From the NCBI GenBank assembly GCA_963555705.1, contig OY743183.1:46055466-46119465 (forward strand): a stretch of 64,000 nucleotides of DNA, written 5' to 3'. Below, piece after piece: positions 23,501 to 34,485 of the stretch. The stretch's first letter is position 1. Each line of letters opens with the position of its first letter. The notes under the pieces were generated by a model. It saw only the letters and a list, made by a program, of their open reading frames with translations, had not been told where the DNA came from and did no database searches. The position numbers and the translations under genes are program-made. Source of the DNA: Ligustrum vulgare. Taxonomy: Eukaryota; Streptophyta; Magnoliopsida; Lamiales; Oleaceae.

Positions 23501-26500
23501 ATACTCAGTTATTATACTAATATACAACCATTTTATTCAGCCTCTGTTTGGTAAACTTGTTTAGTTTATAAACAAAACATTTCCAAAAAAGATTTTATAA
23601 CCACAAACATATCCCAAAACCATCTTTCAACCACATATTTTACTTCAAAAACATCACATTCTTTGTTTATAAACAAAAAACTTTTACCAAACAGAGGCTT
23701 AGTTTTAAAGGTCGAGAATCTTCTCCGGAAGTAAAAGGTGAGAAAAGTACACATTTTAGAACACCAGGTTAATCTCTCTCCTCCTGCTGACCGCAATATT
23801 CTAATAATTCAATTTTAACAGATTATGAGAATTTCTGGTCATATAAATATGTGTATTGTCAAAGTTCCTGAAGAATTGTAAAAAAATTTCAATTTCAAGG
23901 AAATGGGAAACTGTAATTGAATATCTTCCTTTCAATGGATATCATGATTCAAGGGGAAGTGAAGATTTTTTACGGTACTTTGCTTAATTTACTGCAGATT
24001 ATTTGTCATTCAACAGTTTCTCTTGGCTGTAAATATTAGGTTTTCAAGGTGCAAATAAGACATCTCAAGCATATGCAGCATGAACATGACCTTAATTCAA
24101 GTTGCATCAGTCAATAAGTTCATAGTAACATTTTTTTAATGGAATATTGAAAACAAGGAACTTTATTCACTTGCCAATTGCACTTTTTCTGGTTTGTTAA
24201 TTTTTGAACCACGTTGGCCTCCAGCCTTATTAGCACTGTCTGATGCAGATGCCACAGAGAACAGACTCTCAAGCTCTGATATATCAATTTCAGGTGCCCT
24301 ATAAAATCACAAATGACGTGAAATCAGAATTTCACATTATAAGATATGCTGCCGAATAACATTAAAAAGAAAGCGCATAGAAACAAATTACATTTTATCT
24401 TCATTGAACTCCTTTTGTAATAGGAGTCAATTGATTCAAAATAAATGATGCATTTCCTAAATAATATTTGTAGTCAGCATACCTCGACTGACTTTCCTGT
24501 TTCTGAGAATCAGCCCACAAACTCCCTTGCACTGCACGTGTCACTTTCACCCAATGTAAAGGCTTAAGTGATGATTTTTTAGGTGGAATTGATGAACCAA
24601 CTAATCCTCGTCCTCTTCCATGACTTGTTGATCCTGACACAATTCTTCCCCTTCCAATAGATGAAGGTGGCGGTGGTGGTACATTGTTACTCTTTCCACC
24701 AGGTAGTGAAGGTGGAGCTGGTGCTGAACTGCGACCTGAAGGTGGTGGAGGTGGGGCTGGTGCTGAACCACGGCCTTGAGGTGGCGGAGGCGGAGCTGGT
24801 GCTGAGCTACGTCCTGGGGGCGGCGGCGGAGCTGGTGCTGAGCTACGTCCTGGGGGCGGTGGAGGTGGGACTGGTGCTGAACCACGACCTGGAGGTGGTG
24901 GAGGAGGTGGTGGAGCTGATCCTTGGCCTGGGCCTGGAGGTGGTGGAATTGATCCTCGGCCTGGAGGTGGTGGAGGAGGAGGTGGAGCTGATCCACAAAC
25001 TGGAGGTGGTGGAGGAAAAGGTGGAGATGATATACGACTTGGAAGTGGTGGAGGAGGCGGAGGAGCTGATCCACGACCTGGAAGTGGGGGAGGAACACTG
25101 GGAGGTTCTGGCACTCGTGGAGGACCTGGAGGAGTTGAACCTTGTAGAGGACCTCGAGGAGAAGGTGGTAATGGTCTGTTAGCATTCCTGATCAGTGGGG
25201 GTGGTGGCAACAGTGGTGGAGGTGGTGGGGGAGGGGGAGGGGGAGGGGGAGGGGGAGGTGTAGGTGTAGGGGTAGGGGTAGGGATCTTCGAAGAGACTAG
25301 AGGAGATGAAGTAAGTGGGCCTCTACTCTTGGTGGGTAATGGAGGAAGAGGAGGGGAAGGTGGCAAAGTTCCTTCTGCAAAATCAGAATGTTGAAGAGAT
25401 GGTAGGGAAAGTGTGGGACTAGTTCCAGTACTAACAAGAGTAGGAGGAGGAGGAGGAGGAGGAGGAGGAGGAGGAAGGGGTACTTTACTAGACTTGGGAA
25501 GAGGGGGAGGAGGAGGAAGTAATGAAGGTCCTTTAGCAGAACTAAGAGTAGAAGGAATTGGAGGTGGCAATGGCGGTGGCGGAGGTACTTTACTAGAATT
25601 AATAGTAGGTGGTGGTGGAGGTGGTGGAGGTATTTTACTAGAAAAAATAGAAGGTGGAGGAAGAGCTGGTGTTGGTTGTCCTTTACTTGATCCATTTGGA
25701 GGTGGGTAAATTTCTTCCCCAGGATTTATAGATGGTTGAGAATGTATTTTACTAGAACACGGTGGAGGGGGAGGGGGAGGGGGAGGTGGTGGTGGTGGTG
25801 GTGGAGGAGGATATTTGCTTGAATATAGAAGAGGCGGTGCTGGTGGTAATGGTAATATGGGGGTGGTTGTAACAGAAACAGTGGAGGAAGGTAGTGAAGG
25901 CTGTACTGGGAGGGGTACATTGGATGAAGTTTCTGTACTTTGTATTTTATTTAAAGGTTCGGATGGAACACTGGAATCAGATTGACCATCTATTTCAGGA
26001 GATTGGACAGGATCAACAGTGGCCCATATTGACGGCCTCATATGATCCTCGGTGGGTTTGAGATCAGAAGCTTCATCTGAAGTACAGTCTGGGGATGAAT
26101 GATCATCAAGAAAACCGACTTCTGGAGCATTTCCCCTCTCAGAGTCGGGAAAATCAAGACTATCGGCAACACTAGATGCATTATTTTCTTCCTCAGAATC
26201 AAAAGGTGATGAATAACCACTCATTCTGCTTCGCAATATGGACAAATCTTTGACATCATTCATCACAGATAATTGCTTAAGTAACCATAAAGTGGCATCA
26301 TCACTAGAGTCAACCCAATCTACACCACCAAAAAGTTCTTGAACCCGAGAGAAAGCTTCAATAGGCAGTCCACCATGATCCTCTCCATTTAGGATTGCAG
26401 TTGGTGCTTTGGGGGGAGAATGGGTCTCAACATCTCCAAATAGCACCTGAGCTTGTGGAAAAAATCAAAAGTTCACTCAGACGTTAAGGCAATAATAGTA

Positions 26501-27799
26501 AATTTGACTCGCTCAACTACATTACTGAATCTTTCTAATAATGCAAAAATAATCATCACCTCAGCCCGAAAGCCTTTAGGAAATCGTGCCTTTGAGTCCC
26601 AAAGAATATCCAAGTTCTCAGAGTTGAGCATAAGAATATTGGACCGAATAAAAGCTGTATTGAACATTGTACGAAACATCATCACTTCCCTTTCTGGATC
26701 CAAGTCTAGATGGACGCATTCCAGTACAACATCCCCTTGCACCAAACATTGTATATCAATTTTAATCACGTCGCTATCCTTCTGCAAATATGATCTCAAT
26801 TACAACTCAGAGAAGAGCCATATGAACTTTTGCGAACATATGCAAAATTCAGGGATTGAACATCTTACTTGACGATAATGGCGAACATGTCTACCCTTCT
26901 TATGCATAGAATAAAGCATTTGGGTCGACAATCCATCCTTGCTAAGGAGATTTCGACCAAAAATACGGACAATCGGCCTGCAGCCTTTTTGATTATCAAA
27001 CCTTGGAATGGCACGAAAAATAAGACAGTCCAAAGAAAGAGCTCGCTCAGGTGGTGGCCACTCGGGGGATATATTTCTTCTTGATATGTATTGAAGGTAC
27101 CGTAGCTGAGATGAGAATGGATTCAGCGGCGACAATAACTGCAACAAACCTTTTGGACCCTCTCTGTAAACCATTTCAAGAGTTTTTCTCTCACTGCTGT
27201 GCAACTTCCTGTAAACGAGGAAACTAGCTAAAACAGATGCGAGGAGCAGCCAACCACCTCTTTCACAGTGGAGTAAAACTACATTCAGGCTATTCCCAAG
27301 AGAAAGCCAACTCTCACTAACACGAAGGAAGTGGTGAATCAAAGACAGTGGCAATAAGGGACACCCCTCGTATTGCCTCGGATAATCCATAACCGTGACG
27401 TCATACTCACATAAAATCTCTGCGAACTGGCTCCTCTTTTCTCCTTCCCGAAAATTAAAAGCAAGAAAAGAAGAATCAGGGAATTCTTCATGTAACTCAG
27501 TGATGATTTCTTTCAGGTATAGCTGGTATATCCCCTCAGGCAATACCTCCGTAGAGAAACAAGAGTCAAAAACTGCAATTATAGAATGTCCTTTTTCATT
27601 AATAAGGATAAATAAAATATAAAAACTTCCGATGGACATTCTAAAATTAAACAAAATGGATTGTAACAATATTTATTAATGTAGAAGAAGAGAAATTAAG
27701 CTTCGAATTTGAAGCTTCAATATTACCATATACTCTATCAGAGAGTTCAAGCAACCCATCTGGGGGTCTTTTGTAAAAGAATCTACTAAATAAGGTCAT
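11367..27799 (-). CDS. Class II formin-like protein (PTEN-C2-FH1-FH2), 17 coding exons, 1,377 aa
   Basis: Actin nucleator and barbed-end elongator; plant class II members can also bind membranes and microtubules. Exons, first to last: 27,799-27,727; 27,572-26,869; 26,781-26,560; 26,446-24,483; 24,298-24,175; 23,156-23,085; 21,842-21,744; 16,183-16,142; 16,060-15,980; 15,891-15,841; 15,761-15,680; 15,548-15,454; 15,096-15,025; 14,914-14,798; 12,854-12,786; 12,690-12,624; 11,566-11,367. They join in frame (4,134 nt). Residues about 1-330 form the PTEN-like and C2-like module. The phosphatase loop reads HCERGGW (about 126-132) and lacks the catalytic Arg of HCx5R, as in other plant class II formins. 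An acidic linker (380-500) and a polyproline FH1 (about 510-930) follow. FH2 runs from about 952, with KPLHWVKV, GNALNQG (1,162-1,168) and GFKLDSLLKL. The C-terminal tail is Lys/Glu-rich. An upstream in-frame Met at 27,835 would add 12 residues; MTLFSRFF fits family starts better. Nothing is truncated. Confidence 0.93.
11840..12596. repeat. Tandem repeats in formin intron 16 (161-bp then about 91-bp units)
   Basis: TTGCTAGAATATCGTGCA starts at 11,841, 12,002 and 12,163, a period of 161 bp. From 12,233 a shorter unit beginning GATAAAATGTTGCAAACTCC recurs at 12,323, 12,414 and 12,505, a period of 90-91 bp. The short unit shares the GATAAAATGTTGC, AAGGATA and TTTGTGTCATACAAGCTTG blocks with the long unit, so it is a shortened derivative. 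The array lies wholly inside the intron. Open frames across it are repeat artefacts. Confidence 0.9.
14374..14508. repeat. TC microsatellite with central TCCC block
   Basis: A near-pure CT dinucleotide run of about 135 bp is interrupted by a (CCCT)n core near 14,418-14,456. It lies in formin intron 14. Long Ser/Leu and Arg/Glu frames here are translation of the repeat. Length polymorphism is expected. Confidence 0.95.
15264..15383. mobile_element. Probable small MITE in formin intron 12
   Basis: The ends resemble each other inverted (AACAATGTGTTCGGTAAACT against AACATTGTTTGGTTTATAAAC on the far side), with AT-rich DNA between. It shares the GTTYGGTAAAC core with the element at 23,540. Boundaries and target duplication are not firm. 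Confidence 0.4.
16612..16842. repeat. Direct repeat, copy 1 (about 230 bp) left of the foldback element
   Basis: The segment starts AAAACCTAATATGATACTG and recurs in the same orientation at 20,418-20,648 with roughly a dozen or fewer differences by eye. The copies bracket the MITE and the foldback element in formin intron 7. It is far too long for an ordinary transposon target duplication. Confidence 0.85.
16867..17016. mobile_element. Harbinger-like MITE, 150 bp
   Basis: The left end is GACCCAGTTTGGTAATG and the right end, reversed, is GAGCTTGTTTGGTAAAG. ATA flanks both sides (16,864-16,866 and 17,017-17,019). It abuts the left arm of the foldback element. It belongs to the same broad family as the element at 5,633. 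Confidence 0.65.
17018..20395. mobile_element. Foldback element with 1.2-1.6-kb inverted arms, in formin intron 7
   Basis: The left arm, about 17,018-18,618, is the inverted match of the right arm, about 19,179-20,395, around a loop of about 560 bp. Matching landmarks include AACTTGGARTATATTG at both outer ends, GGCCAATTTTCATAACTA-type blocks, and CAACAGAGGTCCC near the loop. The left arm is longer because about 275 bp (17,690-18,240) is tandemly duplicated in it. No transposase is visible. A related frame of about 70 codons (MPNQ...FLVFG.LCAIVR) occurs in both arms. A foldback or long-TIR Mutator-like derivative is most likely. No clear target duplication was found. Confidence 0.85.
20418..20648. 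repeat. Direct repeat, copy 2 (about 230 bp) right of the foldback element
   Basis: This is the same-orientation copy of 16,612-16,842, beginning AAAACCTAATATGATACTG and ending in ATGATGTTGCC followed by a T run. It starts about 20 bp after the end of the right foldback arm. Confidence 0.85.
23540..23698. mobile_element. MITE, 159 bp, in formin intron 5
   Basis: Ends are GCCTCTGTTTGGTAAA and its near-perfect inverted copy TTTACCAAACAGAGGC. Immediate flanks are TCA and TTA, a possible mutated 3-bp duplication. The inside is an imperfect palindrome of AAACAAA/TTTGTTT blocks. It is Harbinger-like by end sequence. Confidence 0.75.
24173..24174 (-). other. Predicted GC (not GT) 5' splice site after formin exon 5
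   Basis: Exon 5 must end after codons K-V-Q-L for the frame to join V-D-L-R-R of exon 6. The intron then begins GCAAGTGAAT. The nearby GT two bases further in would leave one extra base and give an immediate stop in exon 6. GC-AG introns with a GCAAGT context are a known minor class. This is inferred from frame continuity and protein similarity, not from transcript data. Confidence 0.75.
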
Positions 27800-28260
27800 A
27801 CTGTTTATCGAAGTCACCTCCAAATGCACATCCAATTAGTCAATACCTGAAAATGGAGGAAAAATGCTCAAGCACCCATAAATAAATCTGTATTCTGCTA
27901 AATTTCATAGATAATGTATCACAGTCAATTAAGTTCGAAGATTGTAAATTCCCAAAAATATAAATCAAAACAAAAATATATGTATATAAATGGGATACAA
28001 AAATTTGTCTAATAACATCAAACTCAAAATTGCTAATGCAAAGATATTTGATGATTCACCCGCCCACACAGACGCAATATATAAATAAATATAAAAAAAT
28101 TGAATAGAGCTAACAGGATATAAAGCCGTGGAGAATGCGACAGGAGATTCACTTGCAATTTTAAAATAAGCTGATTATATTGTCTTCACCAGCGTATGTT
28201 GGTGGAGGTGGTTCCGGTGGCGTTCCCCTGGATTTTGAACTTTCGAAGTTTCAATTTATG
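27800..28260 (-). promoter_or_regulatory. Probable 5' UTR of the formin gene, perhaps with a leader intron
   Basis: Upstream of the start codon, a possible 3' splice site (TTTTCAG on the minus strand) lies at 27,847-27,848. A possible GTGAAG donor lies at 28,188-28,189, after a GC-richer block (GGTGGAGGTGG on the plus strand, about 28,200-28,220). A leader intron of about 340 bp would fit. No TATA box or start site is assigned. This is inference only. Confidence 0.35.
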
Positions 28261-28429
28261 GAGAAGGATTTTTCTATTTTGCTTTTATTTTTATTCTAAT
28301 TTATTAATTATTAATTTCGGGCATCGTTTTCAAATTTCGTAATTTGAATTTTTTGTGCTTCGCCATGTTGTACGCAATCTTTCTATTTGAGGCACTTGTA
28401 CCTTCATAGATGTTGTTTGGTAACGAAAG

Positions 28430-29596
28430 AAAAATGTTTTGAGCAATTCAAATATATGTATTTTATTAATATTTATAACACTCCCCATTGAATGATATAT
28501 TGCACAATTGTCCGTCTCTTTAAAATCTTGCTAAGAAAGTTCAGTAGGACAAAACTTGAACGAAGAAAAAAGAGTACAGTTGTTCCCCCGATGTTGGTCA
28601 TCGTAAATTATTGAGTCTAATGTTCGAAATGACATCAAATGATAAGTAGAACAAATCATGTATCGAAACTTGGAATTCTGAAGTGTTGCTTCGTTAAAAC
28701 CTTATCAGTAAAATACAATGGGATAAAACCTAAATGAAGGAAAAAGAGTATAGTCACTGCATCATTAAAATCTTATCAGGAAAACCTAATAGAACAAAAC
28801 ATGGACGAAGGAAAAAGAGTACAACATAATTCTCCCCCTGAAGTGTGCAACCGAGTATTCATGAACCGTTGAAATATTGGTATCATCTTTCTTCTGGAAT
28901 ATATACATACATGCAAATCTCTTTGTGTTTAGTAGATGATATTACATTCTTCATAAGGTGATCATGACTTTCTTCATTTGTTGATATCATTCCAGCATAA
29001 AACATGTTGAATTATATCTCATAAATAGCATTGATAATGTCTCAAAAACCTTACCAAAAAAATCCGGTGAGACAAAATCTTAGCGAAGGAAAAAATAGTA
29101 CATTATTCTCATTGATACGTCATAATTGCTGCCTCATTAAAAACCTTGCTAGGAAAACCCTGTGGGACAAAACCTCAGATAAGGAAAAAAAAGTGCAACG
29201 CGTATTTATTCCTTTCATGGAATATCACAAGTATATTGATACAATCTCGAATCTTTTCATCAAACATATCATTTATGATGAGTTTTATATAAATTGTCCA
29301 TGCCTCATTTATGACGTCGTAACATACTATAGCAAGCAATGTTTTACTAATTTACCGATTGCATTTTTCACTTTTAGTCAATAATCAAATCTAGAATTCA
29401 CTTCTGGTGAATAATTAAACATATTCACTTTTGGTGAATAATAAAATATTCATTTTCAAATTTGTTTCCAGTTAATAATCAATTTCTCAGATATCAAAAA
29501 TAATACACTCCAATTTCAATTTTAAAATATTATATCATGGAGTCATTTGTATCATTCTGTAGTGATACTACTCTGGGTATATTGAATCTTTCAATG
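28430..29596. repeat. Copia-like retrotransposon relic, left part
   Basis: A motif of the form CCTTGCTAGGAAAACCC followed by GGGACAAAACCT and GAAGGAAAAAGAGTACA recurs about five times (near 28,530, 28,690, 28,765, 29,040 and 29,140). Such repeats are familiar from the flanking regions of plant Copia elements. No pol frame remains. The relic seems to resume at 32,175 after an insertion. Confidence 0.5.
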
Positions 29597-29605
29597 ATTA
29601 TACAT

Positions 29606-32165
29606 AGGGTTGGGCATAAATTGAATCAAATCGACGAAACCAACCGACCCAACCCAAACTGATCGGTTTGGGTTGGGTTTACAGGTGGTTGGGTTGGTTT
29701 GTGGTTTGAGAAATATAAATTTGTCTCAAGTTGGTTTGGGTTGCGGGTTTCAGTTAAAAATCCAAATTAACCTAACACAACTCAACCCAACCCAACCCAA
29801 CCCAACCCAAACCGTTACATTTAAAAAAAAGGTTAAAAAATGCGTTAGATCAATGTCACAGGACATTAAAAAAAGCATCTCATATTCTTTTTTTTGACAC
29901 ATTTTTATGTAATTAAATTTGGTAAAGGAAACAAAGGAATAGCTGCTTAGGCAATCATTGAATGTGAATTTGTGGCATAGTTAAGTTATTTTTATGGAAT
30001 TTAATGAGTTGTATTATGTTTAATATGAACTATGACTTTATATTTAATTTGGACCAAGTATGTATTTGAGTTTTGATAAGTTCATATTTATAATTGTAAT
30101 TTTGTGAATATTTGAGTTCAGGTTCAGCCAATATTAAATTTCTAATGTCTGGGTATGTGTACGGATTAATATTTATGAGGTCCAGCAAAAATTAAAGGGA
30201 TAATTGCACAAAATACCAACTTAACATCACAAAACTGATTTTTACTATTTGAAAAAGAAAATTTGAAAAATACTTTCTCCCAAGCAAGCTACACCGACTA
30301 CATACAGGCCCTACACCAACTCACCGTTGGCACCCACAACAACCACCACCAAACCACCGGCACCACCCGCATCAACCACCACAAAAACACCGCCACCACC
30401 CGCATCAAGTACCGCCACCTCCCGCATCAACCGAACAGCCACAGTAACCACCATCCCCTTCCCCAACAAAATCGTGACCGCAGCCCAAAACTACCACTGC
30501 CTGACTGCCACCACTGCACAACCACGCACCAAGCCATCAACCCCACCACCTGCACCGAGCCACCACCATCCACTTCCCCAAGAAACCCACACACGACCAG
30601 ATTTGCGAAGCCACAATCCAACACACCGAAGATGGAGCATTTCGTTGTACATATAGAGAGAGGAAGAAGAAAGATGATATACAGAAAATGGAATCTTTTG
30701 ATGGGCCCAACTGCCATTCTTACTGGCATTATCAGAACTGTAATCGGAACAAATGCTGAGGCATGAAATAAGCTTGAAGCTAGTTCATCAGTGGAAGAGG
30801 AAAGAATCATGGAAAATCGGAACAGAAGCTGAGGCATGAAATAAGCTTGAAGCTAGTTCATCAGTGGATGGAAAGAATCATGGAAAATGTGAATAGTATA
30901 GGAAAAGATTTTGATTTTATGTGTGAGACAAAGTATCATAAAAATTTGTAAAAGTATCAAGTTGTGATACTAAAAAAAAGTAAATGAAAACTATTTAATT
31001 TTATGTCGAAAACAAAGTATCATAATAATTTGTAAAGTATCAAGCTCTGATACTAGAAAAAATTGAAAATTATCATAAGTATCACATTGTGATACTAGAA
31101 AAAATTGAAAAGGTATTGATGCAAAGACTCTTGGATCAACCTCTCGTCGATGCCAAAAGCTTGCAGGGTGTGTCGAATCTCTCTACGGTTTTGGAATCTC
31201 TCCAAAGGGGGTGTGGAATCTCTCCACAGTATTGGAATCTCTCCAAAGAATTCACAATTAAATCACCAAATAAATCTGCTTTTCATTTCTTTGATCATGC
31301 TTTAAATAATGGATGGATATTACAATCTTTGTCACTAATAAGGAAAGTAATAATGTAGGGCTGAATTAACTAGAAATGAAGACAGAGAAATAAACGTGCA
31401 TAATTAGAAATAAAGACTGAAATTAAACGTGCATGCAGGCTTAAATCTGGGACCGAAAATCTGCACTGCTGTTTGTGAAATGGCTGAAAATCTGGGACTA
31501 AAGATCTGCTTTGCTGATGGCTGAAAATCTGCAAGCATTATTATGGAAGTTGACTAAAAAATATGTATGTTTTATTATGGAATTTGCATGGATCTTGGCT
31601 GATTATTCCCCATGCATTATGGAGGTTGATAAACTTGCATGGCTTGATTATGGGATTGATAATCTGTATGGATTATGGGGTCCTCTTCCTTATTTGCATC
31701 AGGTAAGAATCACATTGTGAAACTAGAAAAAATTGAAAAAATATCATAAGTATCACATTGTGATACAAAAAAATTGAAAAAGTATCATAAGAATCATATT
31801 GTGATACTAAAAAAAATTGAAAAGTATCATAATGTGATACCATCATAAGCATAAGTTTCGTATTGTGATACTAACATATTTGAAAAGTATCAAAGTAATT
31901 TTAAAGTTTTATAAAATGTAAGTAAATTTCAATTTGATCCCTAAAAGTAGGGTATTTTTGTGAAGAGCCCAAAATTAAACATAAAATAAAAATGGAGGCC
32001 CAAATTAAAAGCCCAAACCGCAATCCAAACCGACCAACATTGGTTTGGGTTGTTTGGTTTTTTAAACTCTCATTGGTTGATTGGGTTCATTTTCATGCAA
32101 ACCGATATGGTTGGTTTGGGTTTGGGTTGGCCTTCAAAACCCAACCCAACTCACTACCACGCATA
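29606..32165. mobile_element. Non-autonomous DNA element, about 2.56 kb, 9-bp flanking direct repeat
   Basis: ATTATACAT lies at 29,597-29,605 and at 32,166-32,174. Both subterminal regions are packed with TTGGGTTGGGTT / AACCCAACCC words in both orientations, and the left end starts AGGGTTGGGCATAA. The right end does not mirror the left cleanly, so class is uncertain: a 9-bp duplication suggests Mutator-like, while the AGGGTTGGGCA end and GGTTTGGG-rich subterminals suggest hAT. No transposase is visible. The inside holds a CCACCA-rich stretch (30,300-30,620), TGGAATCTCTCCA repeats near 31,170-31,250, and the palindromic repeats listed separately. Confidence 0.55.
30940..31900. repeat. Interspersed TATCACATTGTGATAC palindromic units
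   Basis: Units of the form AGTATCATAAGTATCA..TTGTGATACTA followed by A-rich AAAATTGAAAA occur near 30,950, 31,020 and 31,075, then again near 31,705, 31,750, 31,795, 31,825 and 31,855. The core TATCACATTGTGATA is a palindrome. The units sit inside the 2.56-kb element, and a non-repeated 600-bp stretch separates the two clusters. Confidence 0.7.
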
Positions 32166-32174
32166 ATTATACAT

Positions 32175-32899
32175 GTATGTTCTTGTATCTCATAAACCAC
32201 AATTTCTAATTTGTATAAGTATAATCAATCATTGAAATATATATCAAGTTCGACATATAATTTATAATCATTTTACTTGAAATTCCAACGTACCACGATC
32301 AACTGATACATCAAAGAATAATCACAAAGTACCGAGATGAGAAACATACATTTTGATCTCAGTCATTGGTATATCAAAGAGATCAAGCTAATGATTTCGA
32401 TTATAATCTCATCCACCATATATTATGCTGTTCTTTGAAAATTTTCTCGCGCAACTAGTCGTCTTTTACGACTGTGTAATATTTTTCATTTGTACAAATA
32501 ATTACTATCTTTACACATTTAAGTGTTTGGACTTCAGGGCATATAACAATAATCCCTACATCGGGATTTTTATATTTAGCCAAAGTATTTTATAATTCAT
32601 CAACCTCATTTTCACAAGAGAGTTGTGTAATGTATGTAGTCGACTTATTTCTTGATTCCAATTCATCTCAATATATATACATAACATATAGAGATCTCTT
32701 TATATTTTCTGTCACCAGGTATCTGAATCTCTTATCATTTAACTATATCCATTTTATTCACCATGAGTATTTAGCCTCAAATGGATCATTTCAATTATTC
32801 AAAAGATATTTGTTTTTGGAATCGATTATCATTATACTTCAAGTATAATTATGCTTCAGGCATGTTTTCCCCATAATGTTCGAAAATCTTATATTATAT
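32175..32899. repeat. Copia-like relic, right part
   Basis: AT-rich DNA with phrases such as GGCATGTTTTCCCCATAATG, typical in my memory of decayed Copia flanks. It probably continues the relic that ends at 29,596. No coding frame of note. Confidence 0.35.
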
Positions 32900-33564
32900 T
32901 GTTTCGCGCGGAAACGCTCACCAAAGGGGATTCAGACGAATGTGTAAGGAACAAACCTCTCGAGACAAAGTCCCAACGAGGGGTGCTATATTGATGAAGA
33001 TCACGGTGAAGACAAAACACCTCCAAGGGGCGCAAGCACTCAAATTACGCTAAGAGTTTGACAATAAAAGTAAAGATAAAGGAAAATTATATATTCTCTT
33101 GTTGAGATTTGATTGATTGGTCCCTCTAAATGACTAAGTTTTTACAATATATACAAATGCACAAACTTTCTTCAACTGCTGCCAATATTTGAATCCTTGG
33201 TTTTCCGCCTTGTTTTGTAACACTCGCATGGGTTAACTTATTTTCTTCACGTTGCATAACTGTTGCTCACGTCCTTGTAACGTCCACTTGACACGTTGCT
33301 TTAAGTAACTTCCATAATTCATCACCTCAACTGCCATCTTCGTTAACTGGCCATGAGATCATAAGACAAGTGTCAGAACTTACTTTCGCTCACTCAATCG
33401 CCCAACGGCTTCATCGCTCGCCATGTAACCCAAATATCCTAGTTGCCGCACAATCGCCCAGTCGTCCAACTTATTGCTTGTAATGAGTCTTCAACATTGG
33501 GCCTATTTTGGTTTAGGCCAAGGTGTAGTCCTCTTGTATTTTTGGGTATTTTTGGGTGTCAACA
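32900..33564 (-). repeat. 3' LTR of Tat-type element C
   Basis: On the minus strand the LTR begins TGTTGACACCC (33,564 downward), directly after a purine tract GGGAGGTAAT, which fits a polypurine tract. The lower edge is placed at TGTTTCGCGCGG (about 32,900), ending in CA on the minus strand. That edge is uncertain because the 5' LTR is missing for comparison. Confidence 0.6.
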
Positions 33565-34485
33565 ATTACCTCCCAATATGGCGGAATTAATATTTATCCA
33601 TTAATTTCAAGTCATATTAATCATTTCAACGTGCCCTTTTTCTAGAAACTCTCAGCATTCCAATATTCTTCCATCTTTTCCAACATAGACCATTCAGATT
33701 CTGCCTTTCTACCTTCCTTTTCTCACATAAAGAGGTGGATTCTTACTCTATAAAAAGATGATCTGGTTGCAAATACGTCTTTCATCCCTTTCTTCAGATC
33801 TTGTACACCATTGCTGTCATGTATATTCCCCCATATTTGACAGGTCTCTTGTTCCTATTTCTCCCAGATACGGACCATCTAACTTTTCTTTCTCAAGATC
33901 TACTCTAAACATACCTTTGGTATGGGACGTATAGGAAATTGTTTCTTGGCCGCGGAAGCCCCTTTCGGCATCTCTCTCCCTTGTGATCCCTTTACAGGGT
34001 CATCAAATGTAGAGGAACTGCCCGTAGGGAGGGTTCACTGGCCATCCCTCACTCCATGATCGGCCAATGGCTTGCTGAGAGTGCTTCTCAGGCCGTTCAC
34101 CTGTTGTGATTGCTTCCAGCAGATGCATCCGAGAAGACGAGGATGGAAGCTTCACAAAGGTTGAGATGGAGGAGGGGGAGGACCTACCAGGCGGGTCATC
34201 ATTGTTCACAAGCATGTCGCCATTGTTGGGGTGACGAAGGCCAATCTGTAATGGGGATGTCCTCTGTAATGGTTGATAGGCAGTCTTCATTTTGTAGTAG
34301 TTGATGGGCAGTATTCGTTTCCTTATTGTTGCTGACTGAGGTCCCTCTGGCTCCTCTTGTAAAATGTATATAACTTTTTGAATAAAAGAAACGTTTTTGT
34401 CATAGGCACATCTGATTTTTTCATTTTTTTTCTTTTTCTTACTTGTGCGATAATAGCGCGCCTTTCTCAGTGAAATACAACGCAT
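33565..34485 (-). other. 3' non-coding region of element C
   Basis: Between the integrase end and the 3' LTR. A 160-codon minus-strand frame (34,003-34,485) has a Lys-rich start and no family I recognise; Tat elements often have long non-coding DNA here. Confidence 0.45.

Noticed and set aside
24601..25709. Long antisense and shifted frames opposite the formin FH1 exon (up to 194 codons)
   Set aside because: They are shadows of the polyproline coding sequence; the sense frame continues into a recognisable FH2 domain.
29770..29815. Telomere-like CCCAACCC run
   Set aside because: The unit is AACCC repeated with AACCCA spacing typical of element subterminal repeats, not the plant telomere unit TTTAGGG.
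30263..30837. Frames of 167, 109 and 136 codons in the CCACCA-rich part of the 2.56-kb element
   Set aside because: They are Thr/Pro/His-rich on one strand and Val/Gly-rich on the other, without family resemblance, and they overlap each other. Composition explains them.
34003..34485. 160-codon frame after the integrase of element C as a possible env gene
   Set aside because: No signal peptide, membrane span or family match is visible, and stops surround it. I list it only as 3' non-coding DNA.
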